Assembly: GCA_964609495.1 (NCBI GenBank)
Contig: CAZSTA010000053.1
Coordinates: 1 to 19,520 of the forward strand
Direction: 5' to 3'
DNA: 19,520 bases
From: CAZSTA01 sp964609495 [NCBI: uncultured bacterium]
GTDB lineage: Bacteria > CAZSTA01
Part shown: in pieces, positions 7,408 through 14,004 of the stretch
Layout: each line of letters begins with the position of its first letter
How positions within the stretch are numbered: the first letter of the stretch is position 1
Translations under genes and position numbers: made by a program
Notes under the pieces: generated by a model
What the model was told of the DNA's origin: nothing
Databases searched by the model: none
Seen by the model: the letters and a program-made list of their open reading frames with translations, nothing else

Positions 7408-8217
7408 TTGAAATTAGCTTTAGTAGTCTCTACTCCTCAAGCAGAATTCTCCGCTTTAGCTATAAAGGATGAGCTAAGGGAGGGAATAAGAAAGGTGGCA
7501 GAATTGGGATATGATGGGGTGGAGTTAGCCATAAGGGATCCTAAACTGATCGATGCGGATTCGATCGAGGAGACCGTTAAAAAATACAATTTGGAAGTTC
7601 CAGCTATCGGGACCGGACAAGCCTATGGTGAAGAAGGGATAAGCTTCTCCGACCCTAAACCAGAGGTTAGGGTGAAGGCTAAGGAGAGGATCGGAGCTCA
7701 GATAGAATTTGCTTCGCGCTTCGGTGCTCAGGTGATAATTGGCCTCATTCGCGGTATTATCCAGGAAGGAGTAACTTATGATAGAGCTGTGCATTGGACG
7801 ATAGAAGGCTTACGTAGCTGTTCCCAAATAGCAAAAACGAACAATGTTAATATGGTTATAGAGCCAATCAATAGATATGAGACCAACTTCATCAATACGC
7901 TTCAAGAAGGTATTGATTTTATCGAAAAGGTCGGTCGAGATGAGGTTACCCTGATGGCTGATGTCTTTCATATGAATATCGAAGAGCCTTCGATCTATAA
8001 TAGTTTAATTGGGGCTAAGGATTATCTGACTCATATTCATTTTGCGGATAGCAATAGATGGGCCCCGGGTTCTGGTCATCTGGACTTCGCTGAGATAGGG
8101 AAGACTCTCAAAAGTATAGGATATGACAAATTCATCTCGGTAGAGATATTGCCAAAGCCAAGTCCTGAGACCTGCGGAAAACTCAGCATAGATCATCTAA
8201 GAAAAGTGGGGTTTTAA
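7408..8217 (+). CDS. iolO: 5-keto-L-gluconate epimerase-like TIM-barrel protein (IolO)
   Basis: 269 residues of the xylose-isomerase-like TIM-barrel family. Metal ligands in family order: E152 (VIEPINRYETNFIN), D185 with H188 (MADVFHMNIEE), H211 (HIHFADSNRWAPG) and E246 (SVEILP). The opening MKLALVVST, the segment IGTGQAY, and the conserved blocks EPINRYET, FHMNIEE and ADSNRWAPG match what I recall of Thermotoga maritima TM0416, which converts 5-keto-L-gluconate to D-tagaturonate in inositol breakdown. The start is the TTG at 7408, backed by AGGGGGTG (7395-7402) and by the match of the N-terminus to the family. The leader of 105 bp after iolN carries a perfect hairpin, so its expression may be set separately. 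Alternatives are tagatose/psicose epimerase or hydroxypyruvate isomerase. Confidence 0.85.
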   Translation: MKLALVVSTPQAEFSALAIKDELREGIRKVAELGYDGVELAIRDPKLIDADSIEETVKKYNLEVPAIGTGQAYGEEGISFSDPKPEVRVKAKERIGAQIEFASRFGAQVIIGLIRGIIQEGVTYDRAVHWTIEGLRSCSQIAKTNNVNMVIEPINRYETNFINTLQEGIDFIEKVGRDEVTLMADVFHMNIEEPSIYNSLIGAKDYLTHIHFADSNRWAPGSGHLDFAEIGKTLKSIGYDKFISVEILPKPSPETCGKLSIDHLRKVGF

Positions 8218-8266
8218 GATCAGAGTGAGCATGTAAAACTTCGGACTAGGTAGCTTTGGGAAGAAA

Positions 8267-8291
8267 GGAATGCTGTTGCCAATAAGCATCC
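8267..8291 (+). terminator. Weak hairpin downstream of iolO
   Basis: GGAATGCT (8267-8274) can pair with AGCATCC (8285-8291) with one bulged A, starting about 50 bp after the iolO stop. No T-tract follows. An outer 7-bp pairing (TAGCTTT 8251-8257 with AAAGCTA 8318-8324) could enclose it. A possible transcript end only. Confidence 0.25.
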
Positions 8292-8338
8292 CCCGATGAT
8301 TAAAATATAACAATCTTAAAGCTAAGAGGTTATCTGGT

Positions 8339-8524
8339 CTAACTCATCCCTCTCCTCTCCTGCCTCCTACACACTATCAAATCTATCCCCTTCTCTATCC
8401 CTAACTCCTTATCCAGATGGAAAAAATCCCTCCTACATCTTTTGCATCTTACCTTCTGTCTCTCTATCTCCCCTAATATCGTCTTTAGCTTCCTCTTCTC
8501 CTTACCATTTCGCTTTACCTCCAA
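8339..8524 (-). pseudogene. Degenerate transposase-like zinc-ribbon fragment
   Basis: A 61-residue minus-strand frame starting at a TTG, the only coding-like content of the 454-bp gap 8218-8671. It reads TILGEIERQKVRCKRCRRDF and then HLDKELGIEKG. The arrangement GE(I/V), about 8 residues, CxxC, xxxFF, xLDxxLGI resembles the zinc-ribbon segment near the N-terminus of transposases such as those of the ISKra4 or UPF0236/ISLre2 type (recalled, not searched). The frame then loses similarity and stops, and no terminal inverted repeats or catalytic region are present. Most likely a relic of an old insertion; it could also be a chance frame. Confidence 0.35.
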
Positions 8525-8625
8525 TTGAATTTCTACCTATTCTCCTTTAAAGCCTATCAGCACAAAGTTTTAATGCTTACAAGATCCGACGCTTTTATCT
8601 TTTTGAAACTAACAAGGGTCAATCT

Positions 8626-8634
8626 TGGTATTAT
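8626..8634 (+). promoter_or_regulatory. Extended -10 promoter for the winged-helix/HD operon
   Basis: TGG followed by TATTAT (8629-8634) forms an extended -10 about 37 bp ahead of the next ATG. TTGAAA at 8603-8608 is a possible -35 but its 20-bp spacing is too long, so recognition would rest on the extended -10. The expected start is near 8641, giving a leader of about 30 nt. Confidence 0.4.
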
Positions 8635-8671
8635 AAGAAGAAACCCAACTTATATTTTGGAGGATTGAGAA

Positions 8672-9097
8672 ATGAAAAGTGATATTAACAGAACAGGACA
8701 GGGGAAGAGAGGTATATCCGAGGTTACTATAATTGGATATTTCCTATTGATCTTCGGGGTGCTAAATATTATAAATTTCTTTAGCCCGATTCCTATCCCT
8801 ACGGTAGGAACCTTCGCCTTGGTAATGGGAGGCTTATGTATAGCTATAGCTTTATTTCTGCTCTCTCTTAATGAACCCAGGGTGTTAAGTTTGCCTAATA
8901 GGATCTTGAAGTTAGCTCAACTACACAACGGTATTCTAACTGTGCCTTTGGTGGCTGTGGAACTTGATATCCCCTTGAAAAAGGCAGAGAGGACCTTAAA
9001 TGATCTGGCTAAAAAGGGATATGCGATAATGAGACTCTCCTCGGAGGAGGACGGGGTTATCATCTACGAATTCCCTGAATTTAGGAGGGAGGACTAA
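8672..9097 (+). CDS. Membrane-anchored winged-helix protein
   Basis: 141 residues. Two hydrophobic helices (about 20-40 and 45-66) precede a cytoplasmic C-terminal winged-helix domain (about 75-138). In that domain a helix starting ILKLAQLHNGILT, the recognition-type region IPLKKAERTLNDLAKKGYA, and a wing ending VIIYEFPEF are visible. Such wHTH tails on small membrane proteins are widespread and mostly uncharacterised; they may bind DNA or a protein partner. ATG 8672 has GGAGGA at 8659-8664. The last codons contain the SD of the following HD gene, so the two are translationally coupled. No specific function can be assigned. Confidence 0.8.
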   Translation: MKSDINRTGQGKRGISEVTIIGYFLLIFGVLNIINFFSPIPIPTVGTFALVMGGLCIAIALFLLSLNEPRVLSLPNRILKLAQLHNGILTVPLVAVELDIPLKKAERTLNDLAKKGYAIMRLSSEEDGVIIYEFPEFRRED

Positions 9098-9098
9098 A

Positions 9099-9758
9099 CT
9101 GGTAACCTTCGAAGATGTAAAGCAGAATGAGAAGGTTAGAGCTTATATGAAGAGTGCCGATGAGTATCTAAAAGCTCTTGGCTATACCGAGCATGGATAT
9201 CGGCATGGAAATTTGACCGGGAATATCGCTCGTAATGTTCTTCTTCAGTTGGGGAAATCGGAGCGACTTGCAGAGCTAGCGGCGATAGCGGGTTTCCTTC
9301 ATGATATTGGGAATATGGTAAATCGGGATGATCATGGACATAGCGGGGCTCTAATCTCCTTTTACATTTTAAACGAGATGGGGATGGATCCCGAGGAGAT
9401 AGGATTAATAACAGGAGCAATAGGCAATCATGAGGAGGAGAACGGGGTCGCTTTGAACGATATCTCAGCCGCAGTAGCCCTGGCTGATAAATCGGATGTG
9501 CATAGATCTAGGGTTAGGAATATCGATCCCTCCACCTTCGATATCCATGATCGGGTGAACTATGCCGTAGAGAGATCTTTCTTACGAGTAGACTCGGAGA
9601 GGAAGACCATCACCTTGGAATTAACGATAGACACTGCTATATCTCAAGTGATGGAGTACTTCGAGATATTTCTGCTTAGGATGATCTTCTGCCGCCGAGC
9701 CGCAGAGATATTAGGATGTAAGTTTAAGTTGGTGATTAATGAGATTGAGCTATTGTAA
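9099..9758 (+). CDS. HD-domain metal-dependent phosphohydrolase, likely CTG start
   Basis: 219 residues from CTG 9099. HD-fold residues are H36 (YRHGN), H68 with D69 (FLHDIGN), H111 (GNHEEE) and D130 (ADKSD), the order expected for a metal-dependent phosphohydrolase; the substrate (nucleotide, cyclic dinucleotide or other) is unknown. The only ATG candidate, 9147, has no good SD and would cut off about 16 residues that fit the family (as I recall, related proteins begin MVTLEDI; here the frame reads VTFEDV after CTG). AGGAGGGAGGA at 9083-9093 lies 5 nt before the CTG, and a TGA at 9030 closes the frame upstream with no ATG, GTG or TTG before 9147. The gene begins 1 nt after the stop of the winged-helix gene, so they are coupled. 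Confidence 0.85.
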   Translation: MVTFEDVKQNEKVRAYMKSADEYLKALGYTEHGYRHGNLTGNIARNVLLQLGKSERLAELAAIAGFLHDIGNMVNRDDHGHSGALISFYILNEMGMDPEEIGLITGAIGNHEEENGVALNDISAAVALADKSDVHRSRVRNIDPSTFDIHDRVNYAVERSFLRVDSERKTITLELTIDTAISQVMEYFEIFLLRMIFCRRAAEILGCKFKLVINEIELL

Positions 9759-9783
9759 TCTAGGAGATCGGGGTTGAATAAAG

Positions 9784-10005
9784 ATGGCTAACATAAAAAA
9801 GAAAGCCGCGGTAGCAAATGAGATTAAGAAAGAGCGAAAAGAGCTCGGGGTATTTGGGACAGCTCTAATAAGTGGTTTGGTGGCTTTTCTCTATTGGCTG
9901 TTACCTGATCTAATGCCTGGTAGTCCCATAGATGATATAATTGTGATCTTAATCGCTGGCTTAATACCATTAGTGAAATGGGTGACTCGAAGGATTAGGA
10001 AATAG
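9784..10005 (+). CDS. Small DUF1232-like membrane protein
   Basis: 73 residues: a charged N-terminal segment (KKKAAVANEIKKERKE), a hydrophobic helix (about 22-41), the segment LLPDLMPGSPIDDIIVI, a second hydrophobic helix (about 50-66) and a basic tail (TRRIRK). The proline- and aspartate-bearing turn between helices recalls DUF1232 (YkvA-type) proteins, whose core reads roughly LIPDFIPVxGxxDD. Function unknown. ATG 9784 has only a loose SD (AGGAGATCGGGG, 9762-9773). It follows the HD gene by 25 bp and is probably in the same operon. The similarity to DUF1232 is by eye and weak. Confidence 0.65.
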   Translation: MANIKKKAAVANEIKKERKELGVFGTALISGLVAFLYWLLPDLMPGSPIDDIIVILIAGLIPLVKWVTRRIRK

Positions 10006-10067
10006 CATCTTAGGGCATATTAGCTAAGTAGTTTCAAATATTCGATAGTGAGTTCAAGACATAATCT

Positions 10068-10173
10068 CCCCCTCACCCCATCCCTCTCCCCTAGTGGGAG
10101 AGGGAACATAATTAAACCCCTTTTTCAAGGAGTTAGTTCCCCCTCCTTGATGAGATGGGTTAAGGGAGGGTGA
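10068..10173 (+). repeat. GC-rich hairpin intergenic repeat, copy B
   Basis: About 106 bp in the same orientation as copy A (3931-4033). The first 23 bases differ from copy A at one position. The left hairpin has identical 9-bp arms, CCCTCTCCC (10082-10090) with GGGAGAGGG (10096-10104), but a different loop (CTAGT against ACGAG). The right hairpin is decayed, while the right end GGGAGGGTGA is kept. It fills most of the gap between the DUF1232-like gene and the ABC exporter. Conserved stems with diverged loops and centre suggest selection or copying of the ends. Confidence 0.8.
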
Positions 10174-10227
10174 TTGCGGAGTAAAGACTTTTAAGGTTAG
10201 TTCAAATTGATAAGGGAGGAGATGAAG

Positions 10228-11142
10228 ATGGCGGTAATAGAAGTGGAGAATTTAGTCAAGACCTATGGGGATACTAAGGCTGTCGATGGGATCAGCTTTG
10301 CAGTCGAGCAAGGAGAGATCTTCGGGATAGTTGGGCCTAATGGTGCAGGAAAGACAACTACGGTAGAGATAATTGAGGGGTTGCGGAGAGCCGACAGCGG
10401 TATAGTGAAAGTACTAGGTCTGGAGGTTGAGAGAGATATAGATAAGATCAAGGAGAGGATGGGCATCCAATTACAAACTACCGCCCTTTATCCCAACCTC
10501 ACCGTCTGGGAGATGCTCGATCTATTCGGGAGTTTCTTCCCCGAAATGTTATCTAAAGAGATGATCATCGAACAATTGAACTTAGCTGAGAAACGAAATG
10601 CCTTGAGCAAGAACCTGTCTGGAGGGCAATTACAGAGATTATCTCTAGCTTTGGCTCTAATAAATGATCCTGATATTATCTTCCTTGATGAGCCAACCAC
10701 AGGGCTCGATCCTCAGGCAAGAAGAAGTATGTGGGGTATAATCGAGAAACTAAAGGAGGAAGGGAAAACGGTGCTTCTCACCACTCATTATATGGAGGAA
10801 GCCGAGAAACTTTGTGATAGAGTAGCGGTTATGGATTATGGTCATATTTTAGATTTAGATGAGCCGGAGGATATGATAAAGCGATACTTTAAGGAAAGTG
10901 CTATTCAGTTCGAGATCAATAGGGAGATCGAGATGGAACGTTTCCAAGAACTTCCCTTTGTAAATCAAGTGTTCCTCGAGGATAAGATCGTAACCCTCTA
11001 CTCTTCCAAAACTGAGGATACCCTAGCCGCTTTGATGAATATGCTCTCTACCGATAACCTCCAGCTCTCTGATATCCATATTCGTCGCGCCTCTTTGGAG
11101 GATGTGTTCCTCAAGCTTACAGGAAGGAGGATAAGAGATTGA
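10228..11142 (+). CDS. ABC-2 type exporter, ATP-binding subunit
   Basis: 304-residue cytoplasmic ATPase that powers export through the permease encoded next. Walker A GPNGAGKT at 36-43, signature LSGGQ at 130-134, Walker B ending LDEP (D154, E155), and the H-loop H187 in TTHYMEEAE. The C-terminal region (about 215-304) resembles the DUF4162-type tail of ABC-2 ATPases. ATG 10228 is preferred: AGGGAGGAG (10213-10221) is 6 nt upstream, whereas ATG 10222 abuts it and the in-frame TTG at 10207 precedes it. The stop overlaps the permease start by 4 nt (TTGA), a sign of translational coupling. Substrate unknown: drug, lipid or polysaccharide are all possible. Confidence 0.93.
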   Translation: MAVIEVENLVKTYGDTKAVDGISFAVEQGEIFGIVGPNGAGKTTTVEIIEGLRRADSGIVKVLGLEVERDIDKIKERMGIQLQTTALYPNLTVWEMLDLFGSFFPEMLSKEMIIEQLNLAEKRNALSKNLSGGQLQRLSLALALINDPDIIFLDEPTTGLDPQARRSMWGIIEKLKEEGKTVLLTTHYMEEAEKLCDRVAVMDYGHILDLDEPEDMIKRYFKESAIQFEINREIEMERFQELPFVNQVFLEDKIVTLYSSKTEDTLAALMNMLSTDNLQLSDIHIRRASLEDVFLKLTGRRIRD

Positions 11143-12221
11143 AATCTTTATTTAAACTTACCTTAGCTACTATCAAGGGTTTCTATCGTGATAGAACAGC
11201 CCTCTTTTGGTTTCTTTTATTTCCCCTTTTTTTCATCCTTCTCTTCGGGGCTGTCTTTAGCAACGAGGATATGGGACAATTCGAGATTGGTTTAGTGGTC
11301 GAGGATACCTCTCCTATTGCAAAGGGATTAAGCCAAGCTTTTAATTCAGTGCCGATGTTTATAGTAAGTGAAGGTGAATATGAGGAGGAGATAGAGAAAC
11401 TCAGGAATGGAGATCTGCAAGCGGTGGTGGTAATTCCCGAGGGATTATCGGCTTCGATTATGAAGGGAGAGGGAGCAAGTTTAAATATATACTACGATGA
11501 GAGTCGTTCTATAGCTTCTCAGACTGTGCTTTCTATCCTAAGGGAGGTGATAAATAGGATCAATCAGGAGATCACTCAGCATCAGGATCTGGTGAAAGCA
11601 GAACAAATTCCGCTTCAGGCTAAACGATTGCGCACCATAGATTTCTTTGTCCCTGGAATATTAGCTATGTCCATTATGCAAGGTGGCTTATTCGCAGCTG
11701 ATCTTCTCGTTTCCCAGAGGGAGAAGCATATCCTGAAGAGATTGGGAGCGACCCCTCTCCGTCGTTCTACTTTAGTTATCAGCCAAGCTATCTTTCGCCT
11801 TATCTTAGCCTTAGTGCAAGCCTCGATAATTATATGGATAGGGAATTTGGTCTTCAAGGTTCAGATGGTAGGCAATTGGCTTAACTTATACCTACTTGTT
11901 ATACTCGGCTCGCTTACTTTCCTATCTATGGCCTATATGGTAGCTTCCTTCACTAGGACTGAGGAGAGTTGTATAGCTGTAACGCAGATGTTAAACTTTC
12001 CGATGATGTTCTTATCCGGCATCTTCTTCCCTATCGAATTTATGCCCGACTTTATAAAGCCAATCATTAAGATCATCCCTTTGAGCTATCTAGGAGATGC
12101 ATTTCGTCAGATTATGAATAACGGCAGAGGGTTGTTGGATGTATCGAATGATATATTTATCCTCCTAGGCTGGATGATAGTATGTTCGCTTATATCCTTC
12201 AGATTCTTTAGGTGGGATTAG
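11139..12221 (+). CDS. ABC-2 type exporter, permease subunit
   Basis: 360 residues. One membrane helix near the N-terminus (about 21-41, rich in Phe and Leu) is followed by a large extracytoplasmic region (about 42-170, with a DxxSxIA-type segment, YYDESRSIASQT). Five more hydrophobic helices then follow (from about 170 to 355), including the FPMMFLSGIFFPIEFMP loop typical of ABC2_membrane_3 permeases (YhfE/DrrB/YadH-like). The start is TTG 11139, overlapping the ATPase stop by 4 nt, with AAGGAGG at 11124-11130. It forms a two-gene exporter with the preceding ATPase. The gene ends 22 bp from a convergent minus-strand gene; only a weak TCAAA/TTTGA hairpin lies between them. Confidence 0.9.
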   Translation: MKSLFKLTLATIKGFYRDRTALFWFLLFPLFFILLFGAVFSNEDMGQFEIGLVVEDTSPIAKGLSQAFNSVPMFIVSEGEYEEEIEKLRNGDLQAVVVIPEGLSASIMKGEGASLNIYYDESRSIASQTVLSILREVINRINQEITQHQDLVKAEQIPLQAKRLRTIDFFVPGILAMSIMQGGLFAADLLVSQREKHILKRLGATPLRRSTLVISQAIFRLILALVQASIIIWIGNLVFKVQMVGNWLNLYLLVILGSLTFLSMAYMVASFTRTEESCIAVTQMLNFPMMFLSGIFFPIEFMPDFIKPIIKIIPLSYLGDAFRQIMNNGRGLLDVSNDIFILLGWMIVCSLISFRFFRWD

Positions 12222-12243
12222 GTCTCAAATATCCTTTGAAACT

Positions 12244-13044
12244 TCAGTGAGAAGATAGCCACTCTCTTAAACCATCCCCTAATAGATTGAATCCCAGGAC
12301 CGCCCAAGCGATAGCTAACCCCGGAAAGATAGCGAGCCACGGTGCTATCTGGAGTAGTTTTAAGCTAGAGCTTAACATCAATCCCCAAGAGGGAGTGGGA
12401 GGTCTAGTTCCCAAGCCGAGGAAGTTTAAAGCCGCCTCCGCCAGGATCGCGAAGGCGAGATTTAGGGTGAAATGGACGGTCAAGGGAGAGGTAATATTGG
12501 GCAAGATGTGGCGAAGGATTATCCGCAGATCGCTTGCTCCTAACGCTCGAGCAGATTCTATGTGAGGTTTCTCCTTCATAGAAAGCGTTGCCCCTCTGGT
12601 GAGGCGGGTGAAGGCTGGTAGATAGATCAATCCCAGAACTAGGATCAGGTTGGAAACAGTGGAACCAAGCATAGCTAGAATGAGGATAGCTAATAGTATC
12701 ACTGGAAAAGCGAATATTACATCCATTATCCGCATCAATATAGCATCAAGAATCCCTCCATAATATCCACTCAGCAGTCCTAGAGGAATCCCTCCTAGAG
12801 CGGCTAGTCCTACGGAGAGGAAGCTTATCTTTAGAGATAGGCGAGAGCCCCATATAATTCTGCTTAGGATATCCCGTCCAAATTCGTCGGTTCCCAAGAG
12901 GAAAGTGCGATTAGGAGGTTGAAGGCGGGCTTTGGGATGCATCTCTATCGGATCGTAGGGAGCAAGGAGTTCAGGAAAGAAGGCTGTGATCACAAGAATC
13001 GAGGCTAGAAGGGAACCGACTATCGCGAGTTTATTTTTCTTCAG
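12244..13044 (-). CDS. Oligopeptide/dipeptide ABC permease, DppC/OppC type, orphan, likely CTG start
   Basis: 266 residues from CTG 13044. It has the DppC layout: N-terminal membrane helix (KNKLAIVGSLLASILVITAF), LLAPYDP, a periplasmic loop with LLGTDEFGRDILSRIIWGSR, then five helices and the EAA loop (ESARALGASDLRIILRHILPN). GTG 12993 would remove most of the first helix; an in-frame TAA lies two codons upstream of the CTG, and no other accepted start codon lies between. AGGGAGGAT (plus-strand 13053-13061) is 8 nt before the CTG. DppC normally pairs with DppB, two ATPases and a binding protein; none is in the window. Instead it follows an L,D-transpeptidase gene by 18 bp. It could import cell-wall peptides with subunits encoded elsewhere. 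Confidence 0.88.
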   Translation of the reverse strand: MKKNKLAIVGSLLASILVITAFFPELLAPYDPIEMHPKARLQPPNRTFLLGTDEFGRDILSRIIWGSRLSLKISFLSVGLAALGGIPLGLLSGYYGGILDAILMRIMDVIFAFPVILLAILILAMLGSTVSNLILVLGLIYLPAFTRLTRGATLSMKEKPHIESARALGASDLRIILRHILPNITSPLTVHFTLNLAFAILAEAALNFLGLGTRPPTPSWGLMLSSSLKLLQIAPWLAIFPGLAIAWAVLGFNLLGDGLREWLSSH

Positions 13045-13062
13045 TTTAACTTATCCTCCCTG

Positions 13063-13992
13063 CTAATCCTCCCTCTCTTCTCCCACGATAGTGACCTCGG
13101 TGCCGATAGGGATCAAGTCGAAAAGCTCCTCTATATCCTCATTATATAACCTGATACAGCCCCGAGTAACATCCTTTCCGATAACCTCGGGATCGTTAGT
13201 GCCGTGAATCCCATAACTTTTACTCTCAGCGAATCCCATCCATCTCTTGCCAAGAGGGTTATTCGGATCTTCAGGTGGCACAGGGCCTTCATCTGAAAAC
13301 CAAGTGGGGTCTTCTAGCTTATTTCCTATCGTGAAAGTTCCTACCGGGGTAGCATCTCCTGCTCCTAGCGCTACAGGATAATCCATAGTATCTTCATCAT
13401 CCAAGAACACAGTGAGCTTATGATCAGGCTTCGATATGAAGAGACGGAAGCGTCCCCTCAGTATCCTTAATTCTTGACCCAATCTAATATCATTAGGGTT
13501 CCCTATACCATTTAAGAGTGCCAGAAGGCCGACCGTTGTCCCGTATTGAGTGGCTATCTTAGAGAGGGTATCGCCAGATTTCACGACGTATGTTTCTTTA
13601 GACCTCTCATCTATTATATCTCTCAACCTCTCCTTCTTTATCTCCCGAACCCTCATAGCTACCTTCTCGATTTCAACCTCAGCGGAACGAGCGGTTTCGC
13701 TCTTGGGATGGTAACTCATAACCTTCTGAAAAGCCTCAGCCGCCTCATCATATTTCCCCAAAGTTCTATAGGATTCGGCGATCTTATACTGAGCTTTATC
13801 AACGAGATCGCTATCAGGATAGTTATCGATCACCTTCTGAAACTCGATTATCGCCTCCTCATATTTTCGGCTATTATATAATTCCTCCGCCTTTTTATAG
13901 AGTTCTTCAGCCGAAGGCTTCTTAGGGCAGCCAAGGGCTACCGCTATAAGCAACAGCGGAAGTAGCCAATAAACAGCTCTGAATCTTCTCAC
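13063..13992 (-). CDS. TPR-LysM-L,D-transpeptidase (YkuD) lipoprotein
   Basis: 309 residues. A signal peptide with a relaxed lipobox (VALGC) puts the lipidated Cys at C22. TPR-like repeats (about 28-115, YbgF/BamD-style, [20 protein letters not shown]) are followed by a LysM peptidoglycan-binding domain (about 133-177, [13 protein letters not shown]) and a YkuD L,D-transpeptidase domain (about 182-303). The catalytic motif is H263 (GIHGTND) and C279 (TRGCIRL). It should act in the periplasm, making 3-3 peptidoglycan cross-links or attaching envelope proteins. The GTG start has AAGGAGGT just upstream, overlapping the lptD stop, so it is co-transcribed with lptD. The TPR plus LysM plus YkuD order in a single lipoprotein is less usual than LysM-YkuD alone. 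Confidence 0.92.
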   Translation of the reverse strand: MRRFRAVYWLLPLLLIAVALGCPKKPSAEELYKKAEELYNSRKYEEAIIEFQKVIDNYPDSDLVDKAQYKIAESYRTLGKYDEAAEAFQKVMSYHPKSETARSAEVEIEKVAMRVREIKKERLRDIIDERSKETYVVKSGDTLSKIATQYGTTVGLLALLNGIGNPNDIRLGQELRILRGRFRLFISKPDHKLTVFLDDEDTMDYPVALGAGDATPVGTFTIGNKLEDPTWFSDEGPVPPEDPNNPLGKRWMGFAESKSYGIHGTNDPEVIGKDVTRGCIRLYNEDIEELFDLIPIGTEVTIVGEERED

Positions 13993-14004
13993 CCTTATAC
14001 CTCC

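Noticed and set aside
8218-8671. Possible RNA gene or CRISPR array in the largest non-coding gap
   Set aside because: No tRNA-like arms, no regularly spaced repeats and no riboswitch motif seen; only weak hairpins and the transposase-like fragment.
9136-9420. 94-codon minus-strand open frame opposite the HD gene
   Set aside because: It is the reverse of conserved HD-domain coding sequence and rich in unlikely residue runs.
12222-12243. Bidirectional terminator between the convergent exporter and DppC genes
   Set aside because: Only a 5-bp TCAAA/TTTGA stem is present, too weak to call.
12287-12565. 92-codon plus-strand open frame opposite the DppC gene
   Set aside because: It lies fully within the permease frame and shows no independent evidence of coding.
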